DNA of 64,000 nucleotides from RGIG8748 sp045606045 (GCA_045606045.1 JAZURE010000064.1:1-64000); one strand, 5' to 3'; positions 1 through 7,899 are shown, counted from the first letter of the stretch. The notes: generated from the sequence alone by a model not told the origin. Numbers and translations are program-made.

Positions 1-786
1 TATATAAAGATTGCCAATGAGCTGTATGATGCCATTGCAAAAAATGGTTTTAACGGCACACAACGGGCAATAATAGATGCCGTATTAAGATATACTTACG
101 GATATAACCGGAGCCAATCAAAAATAAGTATCAGCTTGATATCAGATTATACTGAGAAAGACAGAATAAATGTGTCTAAGGAACTTAACAAACTGATTGA
201 CCGAAAAATTATAGATGTTGTTTCCTCTGCAGAGCAAAGGGTAAGAGTTCTAAAGATAAATAAAAATTATGACGAATGGATAATGACAGACATTCCAACT
301 GTTGTCGAAACACACAACAGTTGTCGAGACACACAACAGTTGTCGGAATGCACAACACAACTGTTGTCGAATTACACAACTAACTGTTGTCGAAATGGAC
401 AACACAATAAATACAATTATAAATACAATATAAATACATCTACTACTAAAAGCAAAAATCCCATTGATGAAGATGTAAAAAACGCATTAAAACTTTATGA
501 GCAAAATATAGGTGTGCCGTCACCGATAGCGATAGATGTTTTAAGAGATATTATAAGCACCCATAGTGCCGACCTATTGGAGCTTGCAATAAAGGAGGCA
601 GTAAAAGCCAATGCAAAGAATATTAAATACATAGAGGCTATATTTCGTAATTGGGATAATGCAGGGGTTAAAACAGTTGATAGTGCAAAGCTTGCCATAG
701 CAGAGCACCAACAAAAGAAGCTGAGTGCCGTCTCAGCAAAAAAAGAAATTAAAGAGCCTGCAGGATGGGGGCATACAAAAATATGA
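1..786 (+). CDS. phage-type replication initiator, lambda O-like N-terminus plus DnaD-like C-terminus (5'-truncated by window)
   Basis: The frame is open from the first base, so the true start lies outside the window and 261 residues are visible. Visible residues 1-80 resemble the winged-helix N-terminal domain of lambda O-type replication proteins, for example in ANELYDAIAK and RYTYGYNRSQSKIS. Residues 97-140 form a low-complexity linker rich in Thr, Asn, Cys and Gln. Residues 150-240 look like a DnaD/DnaB_2 domain, ending with the typical YIEAIFRNWDNAGVKT motif. The combination suggests a protein that binds an origin and loads the helicase encoded next. The linker is encoded by a set of DNA repeats that look like origin iterons, as in lambda O. 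The stop codon overlaps the helicase start as ATGA. The initiator role is inferred from domains and context. Confidence 0.8.
   Translation, partial: YIKIANELYDAIAKNGFNGTQRAIIDAVLRYTYGYNRSQSKISISLISDYTEKDRINVSKELNKLIDRKIIDVVSSAEQRVRVLKINKNYDEWIMTDIPTVVETHNSCRDTQQLSECTTQLLSNYTTNCCRNGQHNKYNYKYNINTSTTKSKNPIDEDVKNALKLYEQNIGVPSPIAIDVLRDIISTHSADLLELAIKEAVKANAKNIKYIEAIFRNWDNAGVKTVDSAKLAIAEHQQKKLSAVSAKKEIKEPAGWGHTKI
297..400. repeat. five origin-like 19-bp iterons inside the initiator gene
   Basis: Five copies of a 19-bp unit with consensus AACWGTTGTCGRAAYNCAC start at 297, 316, 335, 359 and 382. The first three are directly abutting; the fourth and fifth are preceded by 5-bp and 4-bp spacers. All begin with the near-palindrome (C)AACWGTTG and carry the invariant core GTTGTCG. 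They fall in the linker-coding part of the initiator gene, the same arrangement as the lambda origin within gene O. They are therefore the likely binding sites of the initiator's N-terminal domain. Confidence 0.8.
401..440. other. AT-rich stretch next to iterons, candidate DNA unwinding element
   Basis: Immediately after the last iteron comes a block made almost only of A and T, with AAATACAAT-type units repeated three times (around 408, 420 and 431). AT-rich repeats beside iterons are where duplex opening occurs in lambda-type origins. The function here is inferred from position and composition only. Confidence 0.5.
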
Positions 787-2027
787 GAGCTGATTATCTT
801 CACGAAGCAGAAAAGCAAATAATAAGCGGGATTATAGTCTTCGGACTTAATGACGAATACTGCAGATACGCATTAAATAATCTTACAGCTGATGATTTTC
901 TTATAGAATCTCACAAGGATATGTTTAACTATTTTCAGCGCATAATGGCAGAGGAAAAAGAAATCGACCTTGTAGAGCTATTGAAAAGCACTCTGTTATC
1001 AGATGAACAAATTACCGAGCTATGCACCTGTTGTAATACAGTTGCTAATTTTAAAAGTTATGTTGCCATGCTTAAAAAGAGAACATCTGACAACAGGATT
1101 ATAAGTGGCGTAACATCTATATCAAATGCACCCGATAAATTTAACGCATTGGAAAAGCTCTACATCTCCGAAAAGGAACTTAGGGAAAAAGAGAATAAGA
1201 CCGCCCATCAGAAAGATGCGCAGCAGTACCTTGACTTTATAAGTCATATCAATGAGCCGATAGATGAAAGTGAGAGAATCAAAACAGGCTTTGGCACCAT
1301 AGACAAGTATATCGGCGGTTTTAGGAAAAAGAGCATATCTGTAATAGGTGCATATCCATCTACTGGAAAGACCACCTTTGCACTTAATATAGCAAGGTAT
1401 CAGATAGAGCGAAAAACACAGACCTTATTTGTGAGCCTTGAGATGTCATGCAATCAGATATACGAAAGGCTTGTATCGGATGTATTGTCAATAAATTATT
1501 TAAGAGTGGGATGCAAGGATATAAGCGACAGAGAAAAAGGACAAATATCCGTTTTACTCAATCAATTATCCAAGGTGAATGTATTACATATTCGTGACGA
1601 TGTTCTCTTCCTGGAAGATATATCAAAAGAGATATCATTGTTACGGCCCGACCTTGTCATAATCGATTTTATACAACGAATAAAAACACACTACCGTGCG
1701 AACTCACGGAGAGAGGAAATAGATTATATATCTGCAGAGATAAAACGGCTTGCCATGGTTTATAATTGCCACATAATGACCTTATCGCAGTTGGCAAGAA
1801 AAGCAGACGGACACAAGCCGACAATGGCGGATTTAAAAGAAAGCGGCTCTTTAGAGCAGGACAATGATTATATTATGCTACTGTATCGCCCAAATGTAAG
1901 CGATAAGACAAAAGAATTCTCCGAGACGCATTTTGTTATTGATAAAAACAAATACGGGCAGACAGGACAAAAAGAGATGCATTTTAATGGCGGTTTTCAA
2001 AGATTTACAGAGGTGACAGATGTATGA
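783..2027 (+). CDS. phage-type replicative DNA helicase, DnaB family
   Basis: This is a 414-residue DnaB-like helicase. An N-terminal helical DnaB domain (about residues 1-95) is followed by the RecA-like helicase core from about 160. The Walker A motif is AYPSTGKTT, the Walker B region is LVIIDFIQRI, and the C-terminal part has LSQLARKADG and SGSLEQDNDYIMLLYRP, typical of DnaB motifs H3 and H4. The start at 783 is preferred over the in-frame ATG at 765 because its ATG overlaps the initiator stop as ATGA and a GGGGG stretch lies 12 bases upstream. With the preceding initiator it forms a replication module of a prophage or integrated plasmid. At 414 residues it is a little shorter than chromosomal DnaB. 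Confidence 0.9.
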   Translation: MRADYLHEAEKQIISGIIVFGLNDEYCRYALNNLTADDFLIESHKDMFNYFQRIMAEEKEIDLVELLKSTLLSDEQITELCTCCNTVANFKSYVAMLKKRTSDNRIISGVTSISNAPDKFNALEKLYISEKELREKENKTAHQKDAQQYLDFISHINEPIDESERIKTGFGTIDKYIGGFRKKSISVIGAYPSTGKTTFALNIARYQIERKTQTLFVSLEMSCNQIYERLVSDVLSINYLRVGCKDISDREKGQISVLLNQLSKVNVLHIRDDVLFLEDISKEISLLRPDLVIIDFIQRIKTHYRANSRREEIDYISAEIKRLAMVYNCHIMTLSQLARKADGHKPTMADLKESGSLEQDNDYIMLLYRPNVSDKTKEFSETHFVIDKNKYGQTGQKEMHFNGGFQRFTEVTDV

Positions 2028-2140
2028 AGCTAAAAGATAAGAGATACAGACGGTATATAGAGAAGCTCCGAAAGAAAAATCTCTCTCCTGCAGAGTATGA
2101 AAGAAAGGTCCAAGCATGGTGTAAGAGAAACAGATATTGA
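2024..2140 (+). CDS. small basic hypothetical protein, 38 aa
   Basis: The ATG at 2024 overlaps the helicase stop as ATGA, which suggests translational coupling. The product is only 38 residues and very rich in Lys, Arg and Tyr (starts MKLKDKRYRRYIEKLRKKN). Such tiny basic proteins are common in phage early regions. I do not recognise a family, and reality rests mainly on the start-stop overlap and the strong charge bias. Confidence 0.5.
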   Translation: MKLKDKRYRRYIEKLRKKNLSPAEYERKVQAWCKRNRY

Positions 2141-2440
2141 GGACATCTATACATTCGCAAGCGTTTGTTAATTTGCAGTTAGATGTTATGCAAAAATGAG
2201 GTTGACAAATGTTTACATTTTCAAGTGAAATGTCAACATCTATGCTCCCGGTACGGTTGAGCAAAATTAGTGCAAAAGTTGAGCAAAAAACGCAACAAAA
2301 AAACAGTTGAATTGTATTCTTTATGAATGTTGCTTGATATCTGCATTTGCGATACATAGATGTATACCAAAAGTACCGCAAAAGTATACCGAAAAACAGA
2401 TAAAAAAACTATAGTGTGTTTTTTATAGACAGGGGGGAAA
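2141..2440 (+). promoter_or_regulatory. regulatory intergenic region with first copy of a TTGACA-palindrome module (2202-2235)
   Basis: No gene is seen here. The sequence holds TTGACA at 2202-2207, then 7 bases, ACATTT at 2215-2220, 7 bases, and AAATGTCA at 2228-2235. The outer arms GTTGACA/TGTCAAC (2201-2207 and 2231-2237) also form an inverted repeat, so palindromes are nested. A second copy with identical spacing lies at 2874-2907, beyond the regulator gene. Further down (about 2360-2395) there are repeats of AAAAGTAYMCC type. The strong ribosome-binding site AGGGGGG at 2430-2436 serves the gene at 2441. The module looks like a promoter with an overlapping operator; this is inference. Confidence 0.55.
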
Positions 2441-2833
2441 ATGGCAAAGGAAAGGGATTTAAGACTTGACGAATATGGAATAAGTTGGCGCAGGTACAGA
2501 GAGCTTAAATACTTCTGCATGCAGTACAACGAGAAAAAGGAAAAAATAAAATCTATTATAGACTTATCTGCGGTAAATTACGGCCATGTTGCCGGAAGAA
2601 ATAAAAAGAATCACTCGCAGACGGAAATACAAGCAATTAAGGTCGACAAGCTCTCCGATGATGTAAAGCTTATAGAAGATACCATCAACGAAGCAGACAA
2701 CACCATCTATAAACATCTTTTAGAAAACATAACGGAGGGAGTACCTTATGAGCACTTAAATATTCCATGTGGTAGACGGCAGTTTTACAGAGCACGAAGA
2801 AAGTTTTTTTATCTGCTCTCTCAAAAAAGATAA
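2441..2833 (+). CDS. phage ArpU/RinA-like transcriptional regulator
   Basis: This 130-residue protein resembles the phage late-gene regulators of the ArpU/RinA/DUF1492 group. The N-terminal signature is DEYGISWRRYRELKYFC, followed by a charged helical middle, and a C-terminal helix-turn-helix-like segment (about residues 95-125) containing GRRQFYRARRKFFYLL. These proteins usually sit at the end of the early/replication region and switch on packaging and structural genes. No packaging genes follow here, so the element is truncated or rearranged, or this is its remnant end. Two copies of a palindromic promoter module flank the gene. The family call is by pattern recognition. Confidence 0.6.
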   Translation: MAKERDLRLDEYGISWRRYRELKYFCMQYNEKKEKIKSIIDLSAVNYGHVAGRNKKNHSQTEIQAIKVDKLSDDVKLIEDTINEADNTIYKHLLENITEGVPYEHLNIPCGRRQFYRARRKFFYLLSQKR

Positions 2834-3461
2834 AATCGGCGCCTACAGGCAAAATAATACAAGTAATAGGTACTTGACAAAACCTAACATTTTTATGTGA
2901 AATGTCAGGTTGAAAAATGTTGAGATTTTAAAAGAGATTTTCAACATCTAAAAATTCATTTTTATAGATGCAGAGTATGCGAAATTATGCGGATATATAA
3001 AAGTATGCTATATGTCTTTATTATTTTCCTCAGCTCGCAAAAGCCTGTAAGGAAAGAACATACAAAATTCTTTTTCGCTGCGGAGAATGGCAATTTTTAA
3101 GTATGAGGATATTATAAGCATCTATATAAGAGACACAACATAAATATTATATTTATTAAGGATGAGCAATCGCCCTATTTTCTTTTTGGGATAGATGCCA
3201 ACCATCGACATTTTGGAGTTTTCGGATACCATAAAAAAAGAAAGAGAAAAAAGCTTTTTTGAGTATTTAATCCTGATTGTTGCCTATGAAAATAATATAT
3301 CCAAATAAAAGTCAGCTATCATGCGGAGTATAAAGCACCTGTGTATGTTGCCTATTTGTTGCCAACGAGCTTGATTTTGATTAATTCAAATGTTTTTATT
3401 CATAAAACGCAAAGGCTCACAAACGCAGTAAAATAGCGATATTACGGTGATTTGAGCAAAG
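2834..3461. other. non-coding end of the integrated element, no convincing gene
   Basis: Over 600 bases separate the regulator gene from the tRNA and no open frame here looks like a real protein. Besides the palindromic module at 2874-2911, there is an inverted repeat TGTTGA/TCAACA at 2918-2946, and TTGCCTAT occurs twice (around 3281 and 3348). An integrase gene is often found beside such a tRNA. None is readable, so if one existed it has decayed or lies elsewhere in the element. Confidence 0.5.
2874..2911. promoter_or_regulatory. second copy of the TTGACA-palindrome module
   Basis: TTGACA (2874-2879) is followed after 7 bases by ACATTT (2887-2892), 7 bases, then AAATGTCA (2900-2907). The arms extend to a 12-bp inverted repeat with one mismatch (2881-2892 and 2900-2911). 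The geometry is identical to the copy at 2202-2235. The spacing of TTGACA suggests a -35 element whose downstream promoter half is covered by the palindrome. Confidence 0.5.
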
Positions 3462-3491
3462 AAATAGACGGTTTCAAAAAACCGTCTATTT
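3462..3491 (-). terminator. stem-loop directly after tRNA-Arg
   Basis: A 13-bp perfect stem AAATAGACGGTTT/AAACCGTCTATTT with a 4-base loop abuts the CCA end of the tRNA. Read on the minus strand it has T-rich sequence on both sides and is a likely tRNA terminator. It also lies where an attachment site would be expected. Confidence 0.55.
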
Positions 3492-3567
3492 GGCACGCCC
3501 GATAGGAATCGAACCTACGACAACCCGGCGTCGGAGGCCGGTGCTCTATCCACTGAGCTACGGGCGC
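3491..3567 (-). tRNA. tRNA-Arg(CCG)
   Basis: A full cloverleaf can be folded on the minus strand. The acceptor stem is GCGCCCG/CGGGCGT with one G-U pair and the D arm contains AGCTCAGTGGATAGAGC. The anticodon stem is CCGGC/GCCGG around the loop CTCCGAC, giving anticodon CCG for arginine codon CGG. The T arm is GTAGG-TTCGATT-CCTAT. The CCA tail is encoded at 3491-3493. Its 3' end faces the phage-like region, the usual polarity for tyrosine-integrase targets, so it may be the attachment site of the element. Confidence 0.95.
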
Positions 3568-3573
3568 ATATAT

Positions 3574-3598
3574 TGGGAAGAAAAGACTTTTCTTCCCA
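3574..3598. terminator. hairpin between tmk and tRNA-Arg
   Basis: TGGGAAGAAAA and TTTTCTTCCCA form an 11-bp stem with a 3-base loop. It lies just after the tmk stop on the minus strand. No strong T-run follows on that strand, so it may be a weak terminator or a processing structure between the operon and the tRNA. Confidence 0.35.
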
Positions 3599-3607
3599 TT
3601 CTTTAAT

Positions 3608-4285
3608 TTAGATTATAGTTTTAAACACACTAAATATTTCCTCGGAAATATCGTCTATTGTTCTTATCTTTCCTTCTCTCACACATGAGATTTTGTGCCA
3701 GCCGTATTTATCCGCTACGGAAACTGCATTCTCATATGATTTATTAAGATAATCGCTATCTGATTCGTGTATATCCTTTACATCAGACGAATCTATCTTG
3801 TTGGGGCGGTTTTTCATAAGCTCCATTGCATATTTTACGGGCATATCCAAAAATATGACTAAATCAGGTTTGGGAAGCTCTAACTTTCCGTATTCAAAAT
3901 CATACACCCAATCCAAGAACTCGTCTTTAAGAGCCATATTTTCGATTTTGGAAGCCTGATGTATCATATTTGAGGTTACATAGCGGTCGGCAATTACCAC
4001 ATCAGCACTATTTAATCTGTCTGCCCATTCGCACTTAATGCTCCCTACTCTGTCCACTGCAAAAAAAGCAGATGCCATATAGGGGTTTACATCACCGGCA
4101 TTGGTGCCGAACTTTCCGCCAAGATACATTTTCACAAGTGAAGATGTAGTGCTCTCGTAGTTTGGAAATACTATCTTTTCTGCTTTTAAATTCATAGAGG
4201 ATATCTTCTCAAAAAGTTTTTCCGTCTGAGTCTGCTTGCCGCTTGAATCCACACCCTCTATGACTACAAGTTTATAGTTTTTCAT
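3608..4285 (-). CDS. tmk: thymidylate kinase (dTMP kinase)
   Basis: This kinase phosphorylates dTMP to dTDP with ATP. The 225-residue protein has the P-loop EGVDSSGKQTQ (residues 10-20) and the ADRYVTSNMIHQ segment, which matches the DRY/DRH substrate-binding motif of TMP kinases. The P-loop has Ser-Ser where the common form is GxDGxGK, a variant I associate with clostridial enzymes. The ATG at 4285 is chosen because GGGAG lies 8 bases upstream; longer upstream frames run through thyX. It starts 2 bases after the thyX stop, so the two successive steps of dTTP synthesis are made from one transcript. Confidence 0.9.
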   Translation of the reverse strand: MKNYKLVVIEGVDSSGKQTQTEKLFEKISSMNLKAEKIVFPNYESTTSSLVKMYLGGKFGTNAGDVNPYMASAFFAVDRVGSIKCEWADRLNSADVVIADRYVTSNMIHQASKIENMALKDEFLDWVYDFEYGKLELPKPDLVIFLDMPVKYAMELMKNRPNKIDSSDVKDIHESDSDYLNKSYENAVSVADKYGWHKISCVREGKIRTIDDISEEIFSVFKTII

Positions 4286-4287
4286 GA

Positions 4288-5046
4288 TTACTCTCCCAAA
4301 AACAGCTTTCGCTTTTCTGCCATCTTTCCGCAGCTCATAGCGCCCTCGGGGCATGGTGCAAGAAGACACGGAGGACCTGCATGCTTAAATATGGTGGGTG
4401 CTTTTTCTTTTACAAGTGTAAGCATTTTCCATGCCATATCCCTTATTTCCCATTGTGCCCTTTCACAGCAACGATGGTTAAAAAAGTTAAGAAGACTTCT
4501 GGCATTAAAGGTTGCTATCATCTTGGTCTCGCAGGCATTGGGAAGTATGTATCTTGCATCTTCTATTGCCTTTTTCTCTGCGGCATTTTTGGCGCGCTTT
4601 TCGCTTATGCCCTCTTTTATCATGTTGTCATAATGCTTATTAAATAGTATGTCCGATATTTCGTTGTACTTTTTAAGGTCATCTTCCATTGCTTCCAAGA
4701 ACAATTTCTTTGCCTCGGGTTCTTTTTCGATTTCGGGAGGCATTATGTACTCAAACTTACCCTCATTTACATATCGCTGAGATTTAACACTGTAGCTTGC
4801 AATTCTGTGACGGGTAAACTGTGCAAGAAGGCTTCTGGATACACCCTCTATACCAAAGGTAAAGGTAATGTGCTCCAAAGGACTTTCGTGTCCCATACTC
4901 ATAAGTCTTTCGATAAAGGCAGTTGTCTTTTCGCTGTCAAGACCGTTTAAGATGCCGTCTATCTCCGAAGAAGAATAGCAAAGCTTAGCTGCTGCGGCAA
5001 CTATCTTTTCACATTCGGGATTGTACTGAAGTAATTCTACATTCAT
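4288..5046 (-). CDS. thyX: FAD-dependent thymidylate synthase ThyX
   Basis: ThyX makes dTMP from dUMP using methylenetetrahydrofolate, FAD and NADPH. The 252-residue protein carries the signature RHRIASYSVKSQRY at residues 79-92, matching RHRxxSxxxxSxR of the family. A GTG at 5055 overlaps the upstream stop, but the AGGAG motif is ideally placed for the ATG at 5046 and that start is chosen. The gene lies between tagA and tmk in one operon. Presence of ThyX implies that this organism can make dTMP without ThyA. Confidence 0.95.
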   Translation of the reverse strand: MNVELLQYNPECEKIVAAAAKLCYSSSEIDGILNGLDSEKTTAFIERLMSMGHESPLEHITFTFGIEGVSRSLLAQFTRHRIASYSVKSQRYVNEGKFEYIMPPEIEKEPEAKKLFLEAMEDDLKKYNEISDILFNKHYDNMIKEGISEKRAKNAAEKKAIEDARYILPNACETKMIATFNARSLLNFFNHRCCERAQWEIRDMAWKMLTLVKEKAPTIFKHAGPPCLLAPCPEGAMSCGKMAEKRKLFLGE

Positions 5047-5051
5047 TTTAT

Positions 5052-5792
5052 TCACTCCTGCGGGAATTTTTTACCGTTCAAAAGAACTTTCAATCCAAAT
5101 TTGGGAAGGTCAAGCATTCTTACAAATCGTTTGGGTTGTTTTATGAGTCTGTACAGCCACTCTATGCCGTGCTTCTGATAAAACTCGGGGGCGCGTTTTA
5201 CTGTGCCTGCAAAAACATCTAAACTTCCGCCTATGCCCATAGCTACACCGAAATCCAGCTCGTCCTTGTGATTATGAATCCACTTTTCCTGTTTGGGTGC
5301 TCCAAGGCACACAAAAAGCACATCGGGTTTTTTGTCATTTATATCCTTTATTATTTCTTTTTCTCTCTCGTCATCGAAATAGCCGTTTGACACTCCTGCA
5401 ATTTTTATGCCGGGATACCTTTTGCATATCTCTTCGCCTGCTTTTACAGCAACACCCTCAGCAGAGCCGAAGAGATAAACACTTGCACCATATGAGGCAA
5501 GCTTTCTTAAAACCTCGCATGCCGTATCGTAGCCTGCGGCTCTTTCCCCAATGGGATTACCAACTATTTTGGATGCATACACCACGCCTATACCGTCGGC
5601 AAGAAGCACATCGGCACTATTTAGCACATCGCAAAACTGCTTGTCCCTGTATGCAACCATAATAATTTCGGAATTGGGTGTATAGATGCACTTTTTTCTG
5701 TCGCCGTTTTTGATATATTGACAAACAAGCTCAGATGCGCTGTCAATAGAATGTTTACTCACCTTGACACCAAGGATATTGACCTTTTGCAT
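5052..5792 (-). CDS. tagA: WecG/TagA/CpsF-family glycosyltransferase
   Basis: This 246-residue enzyme belongs to the family that transfers N-acetylmannosamine to undecaprenyl-PP-GlcNAc in wall teichoic acid or related polymer synthesis, at the inner face of the membrane. Family motifs visible are IYTPNSEI, LLADGIGVVYA, the central LFGSAEGVA and LGAPKQEKW. A strong ribosome-binding site GGAGG precedes the ATG, and a promoter lies at 5820-5848. It heads an operon with thyX and tmk, an unusual mix of envelope and nucleotide genes. The exact sugar donor cannot be read from the sequence. Confidence 0.85.
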   Translation of the reverse strand: MQKVNILGVKVSKHSIDSASELVCQYIKNGDRKKCIYTPNSEIIMVAYRDKQFCDVLNSADVLLADGIGVVYASKIVGNPIGERAAGYDTACEVLRKLASYGASVYLFGSAEGVAVKAGEEICKRYPGIKIAGVSNGYFDDEREKEIIKDINDKKPDVLFVCLGAPKQEKWIHNHKDELDFGVAMGIGGSLDVFAGTVKRAPEFYQKHGIEWLYRLIKQPKRFVRMLDLPKFGLKVLLNGKKFPQE

Positions 5793-5819
5793 AATACACC
5801 TCCAAAAAATACTACTATC

Positions 5820-5848
5820 ATTATACTATTGTTTTTGTGTAAAATCAA
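5820..5848 (-). promoter_or_regulatory. sigma-A promoter of tagA-thyX-tmk
   Basis: On the minus strand TTGATT and TATAAT are separated by exactly 17 bases, about 30 bases upstream of the tagA start. Confidence 0.75.
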
Positions 5849-5854
5849 TAGTAA

Positions 5855-6490
5855 TTATACATTGGGCGGCACTTTGGATATGAGTCCTGTAAGGTGCTCA
5901 TCGTATCCTATAGTTCCAAGAATCCACTTACCGTTATCATATGTTACATCTGTTACGGAAGCATTTGTAACCCAAGTGAGATTTTTTGCTTCGCTAACCT
6001 CAATACCAAGCCATATACAACACATAACTCTTATTGCTGCAGCGTGTGTAGCTATCATGACTGTCTTTGACTCATTTTCGCCTGCAATGCGCTTAAGCTC
6101 TTTTTCTATCCTCTGTTGAAGTTCAAAAGTGCTTTCGCCGCCGTCGCAGCGCACATTTCCAAAGTCTCCAAGCCAAACCTGATAGTTTTCGTAATTGGCA
6201 AGGATGTCGGTAAGCTCTCTGCCCTCCCATTCTCCTGCAAAAATCTCCCTTAAGCCTTTTGTCTTTATAGGCTCAATTCCGATTAAATCTCCAAGATATT
6301 TTGCAGTATCGTAGGCTCTTACAAGATCGCTCGAATATATGGCATCTATACCCTTGTCCTTAAGATACTCGGCAGTCTTTCTGCCCTGCTTGTGTCCAAG
6401 CTCGGTAAGACCCAAATCCGTGTGTCCTAAAAATCGTCTTGTAGCATTGCCCTCGCTCTGACCATGCCTTACTATATAGAATTTTGTCAT
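5855..6490 (-). CDS. histidine phosphatase superfamily protein (phosphoglycerate mutase-like)
   Basis: This 211-residue protein starts MTKFYIVRHGQSEGN, with the RHG catalytic motif in which His accepts the phosphate. The second conserved His appears in MIATHAAAIRV. The family includes cofactor-dependent phosphoglycerate mutases, alpha-ribazole phosphatase and broad phosphatases; the substrate cannot be decided here. The ATG at 6490 follows GGGG at a good distance. Upstream on the same strand is an aminotransferase gene, separated by 55 bases with a hairpin. Confidence 0.85.
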   Translation of the reverse strand: MTKFYIVRHGQSEGNATRRFLGHTDLGLTELGHKQGRKTAEYLKDKGIDAIYSSDLVRAYDTAKYLGDLIGIEPIKTKGLREIFAGEWEGRELTDILANYENYQVWLGDFGNVRCDGGESTFELQQRIEKELKRIAGENESKTVMIATHAAAIRVMCCIWLGIEVSEAKNLTWVTNASVTDVTYDNGKWILGTIGYDEHLTGLISKVPPNV

Positions 6491-6515
6491 ATCAAAACCC
6501 CTTTCACGCAAAAGC

Positions 6516-6536
6516 GGGATGTAAAAATTACATCCC
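6516..6536 (-). terminator. hairpin between aminotransferase and phosphatase genes
   Basis: GGGATGTAA/TTACATCCC forms a 9-bp stem with a 3-base loop. The T-run after it on the minus strand is short (CTTTTGC), so it may only attenuate transcription into the phosphatase gene. Confidence 0.4.
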
Positions 6537-6545
6537 ACTAAATAA

Positions 6546-7733
6546 TTAATTGTTTAAGAGTCTTTCTAATCTGTCGATTCCCTCTTTGATATTTTCCATG
6601 CTTGTAGCATAAGACCAGCGAACATAATCGGGTGCATCAAAGCCGTTACCCGGTACTACCGCAACAAGCTCTTTGTCAAGAAATACCTCTGCAAAATCAT
6701 CTGCGGAATTTATGAGCTTACCGCCTATGGTCTTACCCTTTAATTTGGATATATTCATCATTACATAGAAAGCGCCCTGAGGCATAAGACAGCTCACACC
6801 GTCTATAGCATTTATTCTCTGTGCCATGTACTTTCTTCTCTCATCGAATGCACTAAGCATCATTTTGAGGTCATCTGTAGGCCCTGTAAGTGCCGCAACG
6901 GTTGCTGCCTGAGCAATGGAGTTGGGGTTGGAGGTTGTGTGGCTCTGTACATTTCCCATAGCCTTGGCAATCTGGGCATTGGAAGCAGTAAAGCCGATTC
7001 TCCAGCCTGTCATGGCATATGTCTTGGAAACACCGTTTATAATTATGGTAAGATCCTTAATATCCTCGCCAAAGGATGCAATACTCACATGCTTGGCGCC
7101 ATCATAGATAAGGTGCTCATAGATTTCGTCGGAAATAACATAGATATTGTTTTTAACTGCTACATCTGCAATAGCTCTCAGCTCTTCCTCTGTATAAACC
7201 ATACCCGTGGGATTGGAGGGGCTGTTTAATACTATAGCTTTAGTCTTGGGCGTGATTGCAGCTTCAAAATCTGCCGCAGAGAACTTAAAGCCCTTTTCCT
7301 CGGTGGTGTAGAGCACCACGGGAACACCGTCATTGTACTTAATCATTTCGGGATAGCTTACCCAGTACGGTGCAGGTACTATAACCTCATCGCCGGGATT
7401 TAAGATGGCACCGAAAGCATTTATAAGAGAGTGCTTGGCACCGTTGCTTACCACTATCTGCGATGGCTCGTAGCTTAATCCGTTGTCATCTAAAAATTTC
7501 TTGGCAATGGCTTTCTTAAGCTCCAATGTTCCAGAAGCGGGTGTGTACTTGGTAACACCGTTATTTATAGCAGCGATTGCCGCCTCTTTAATGTGAGATG
7601 GTGTATCAAAATCCGGCTCGCCTGCACCAAAGCCTACAACATTCATGCCGTCTGCCTTCATCTGCTTGAACTTGGCATCAATCATAAGTGTGGGCGAGGG
7701 GGATATAGTTTTAAACTTGTTTGATATTTCCAT
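6546..7733 (-). CDS. aspC: PLP-dependent aminotransferase, aspartate aminotransferase type I family
   Basis: A class I/II fold-type I aminotransferase of 395 residues, the size of bacterial subgroup Ib aspartate aminotransferases. Visible motifs are PAPYWVSYPEM, NSPSNPTGMVY, SDEIYEHL and SKTYAMTGWRIGF, the last containing the Lys that binds pyridoxal phosphate. The terminal RWSYATSMENI includes the Arg that binds the substrate carboxylate. Aspartate is the most likely amino donor, but related enzymes act on alanine or aromatic amino acids. It has its own promoter at 7773-7801. Confidence 0.88.
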   Translation of the reverse strand: MEISNKFKTISPSPTLMIDAKFKQMKADGMNVVGFGAGEPDFDTPSHIKEAAIAAINNGVTKYTPASGTLELKKAIAKKFLDDNGLSYEPSQIVVSNGAKHSLINAFGAILNPGDEVIVPAPYWVSYPEMIKYNDGVPVVLYTTEEKGFKFSAADFEAAITPKTKAIVLNSPSNPTGMVYTEEELRAIADVAVKNNIYVISDEIYEHLIYDGAKHVSIASFGEDIKDLTIIINGVSKTYAMTGWRIGFTASNAQIAKAMGNVQSHTTSNPNSIAQAATVAALTGPTDDLKMMLSAFDERRKYMAQRINAIDGVSCLMPQGAFYVMMNISKLKGKTIGGKLINSADDFAEVFLDKELVAVVPGNGFDAPDYVRWSYATSMENIKEGIDRLERLLNN

Positions 7734-7772
7734 TTTTAGTCCTCCAAATCAGCTATAAAATACAATGTAACA

Positions 7773-7801
7773 ATTCTAACACAAAACCATTAAAAATGCA
7801 A
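7773..7801 (-). promoter_or_regulatory. sigma-A promoter of the aminotransferase gene
   Basis: TTGCAT and TAGAAT on the minus strand are separated by 17 bases, with the -10 about 40 bases upstream of the start codon. Confidence 0.65.
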
Positions 7802-7899
7802 GTTTCTCTAAATAAAAATTCATTTTTGAGTAATTTTTAGCCCTTTTGCTTCAAAAAATATGGTTTTTTTGAAAGTTATTATATCTTTTCACCAATTTG

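Noticed and set aside
297..400. CRISPR-like array
   Set aside because: Units are directly adjacent or separated by only 4-5 bases and lie inside a coding frame, so they are iterons and not repeat-spacer units.
1878..2529. Two open frames on the minus strand across the helicase end and the regulatory gap
   Set aside because: They lie opposite a clear helicase gene and AT-rich regulatory repeats, have no ribosome-binding site and show unstructured Cys/Phe-rich composition.
3250..3420. Integrase gene remnant next to the tRNA
   Set aside because: No frame of useful length and no catalytic Arg/His/Tyr pattern could be read; the TTGCCTAT repeats alone are not evidence.
4381..4647. Frames on the plus strand opposite thyX
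   Set aside because: They are shadows of thyX, which has its full catalytic motif and a good start site.
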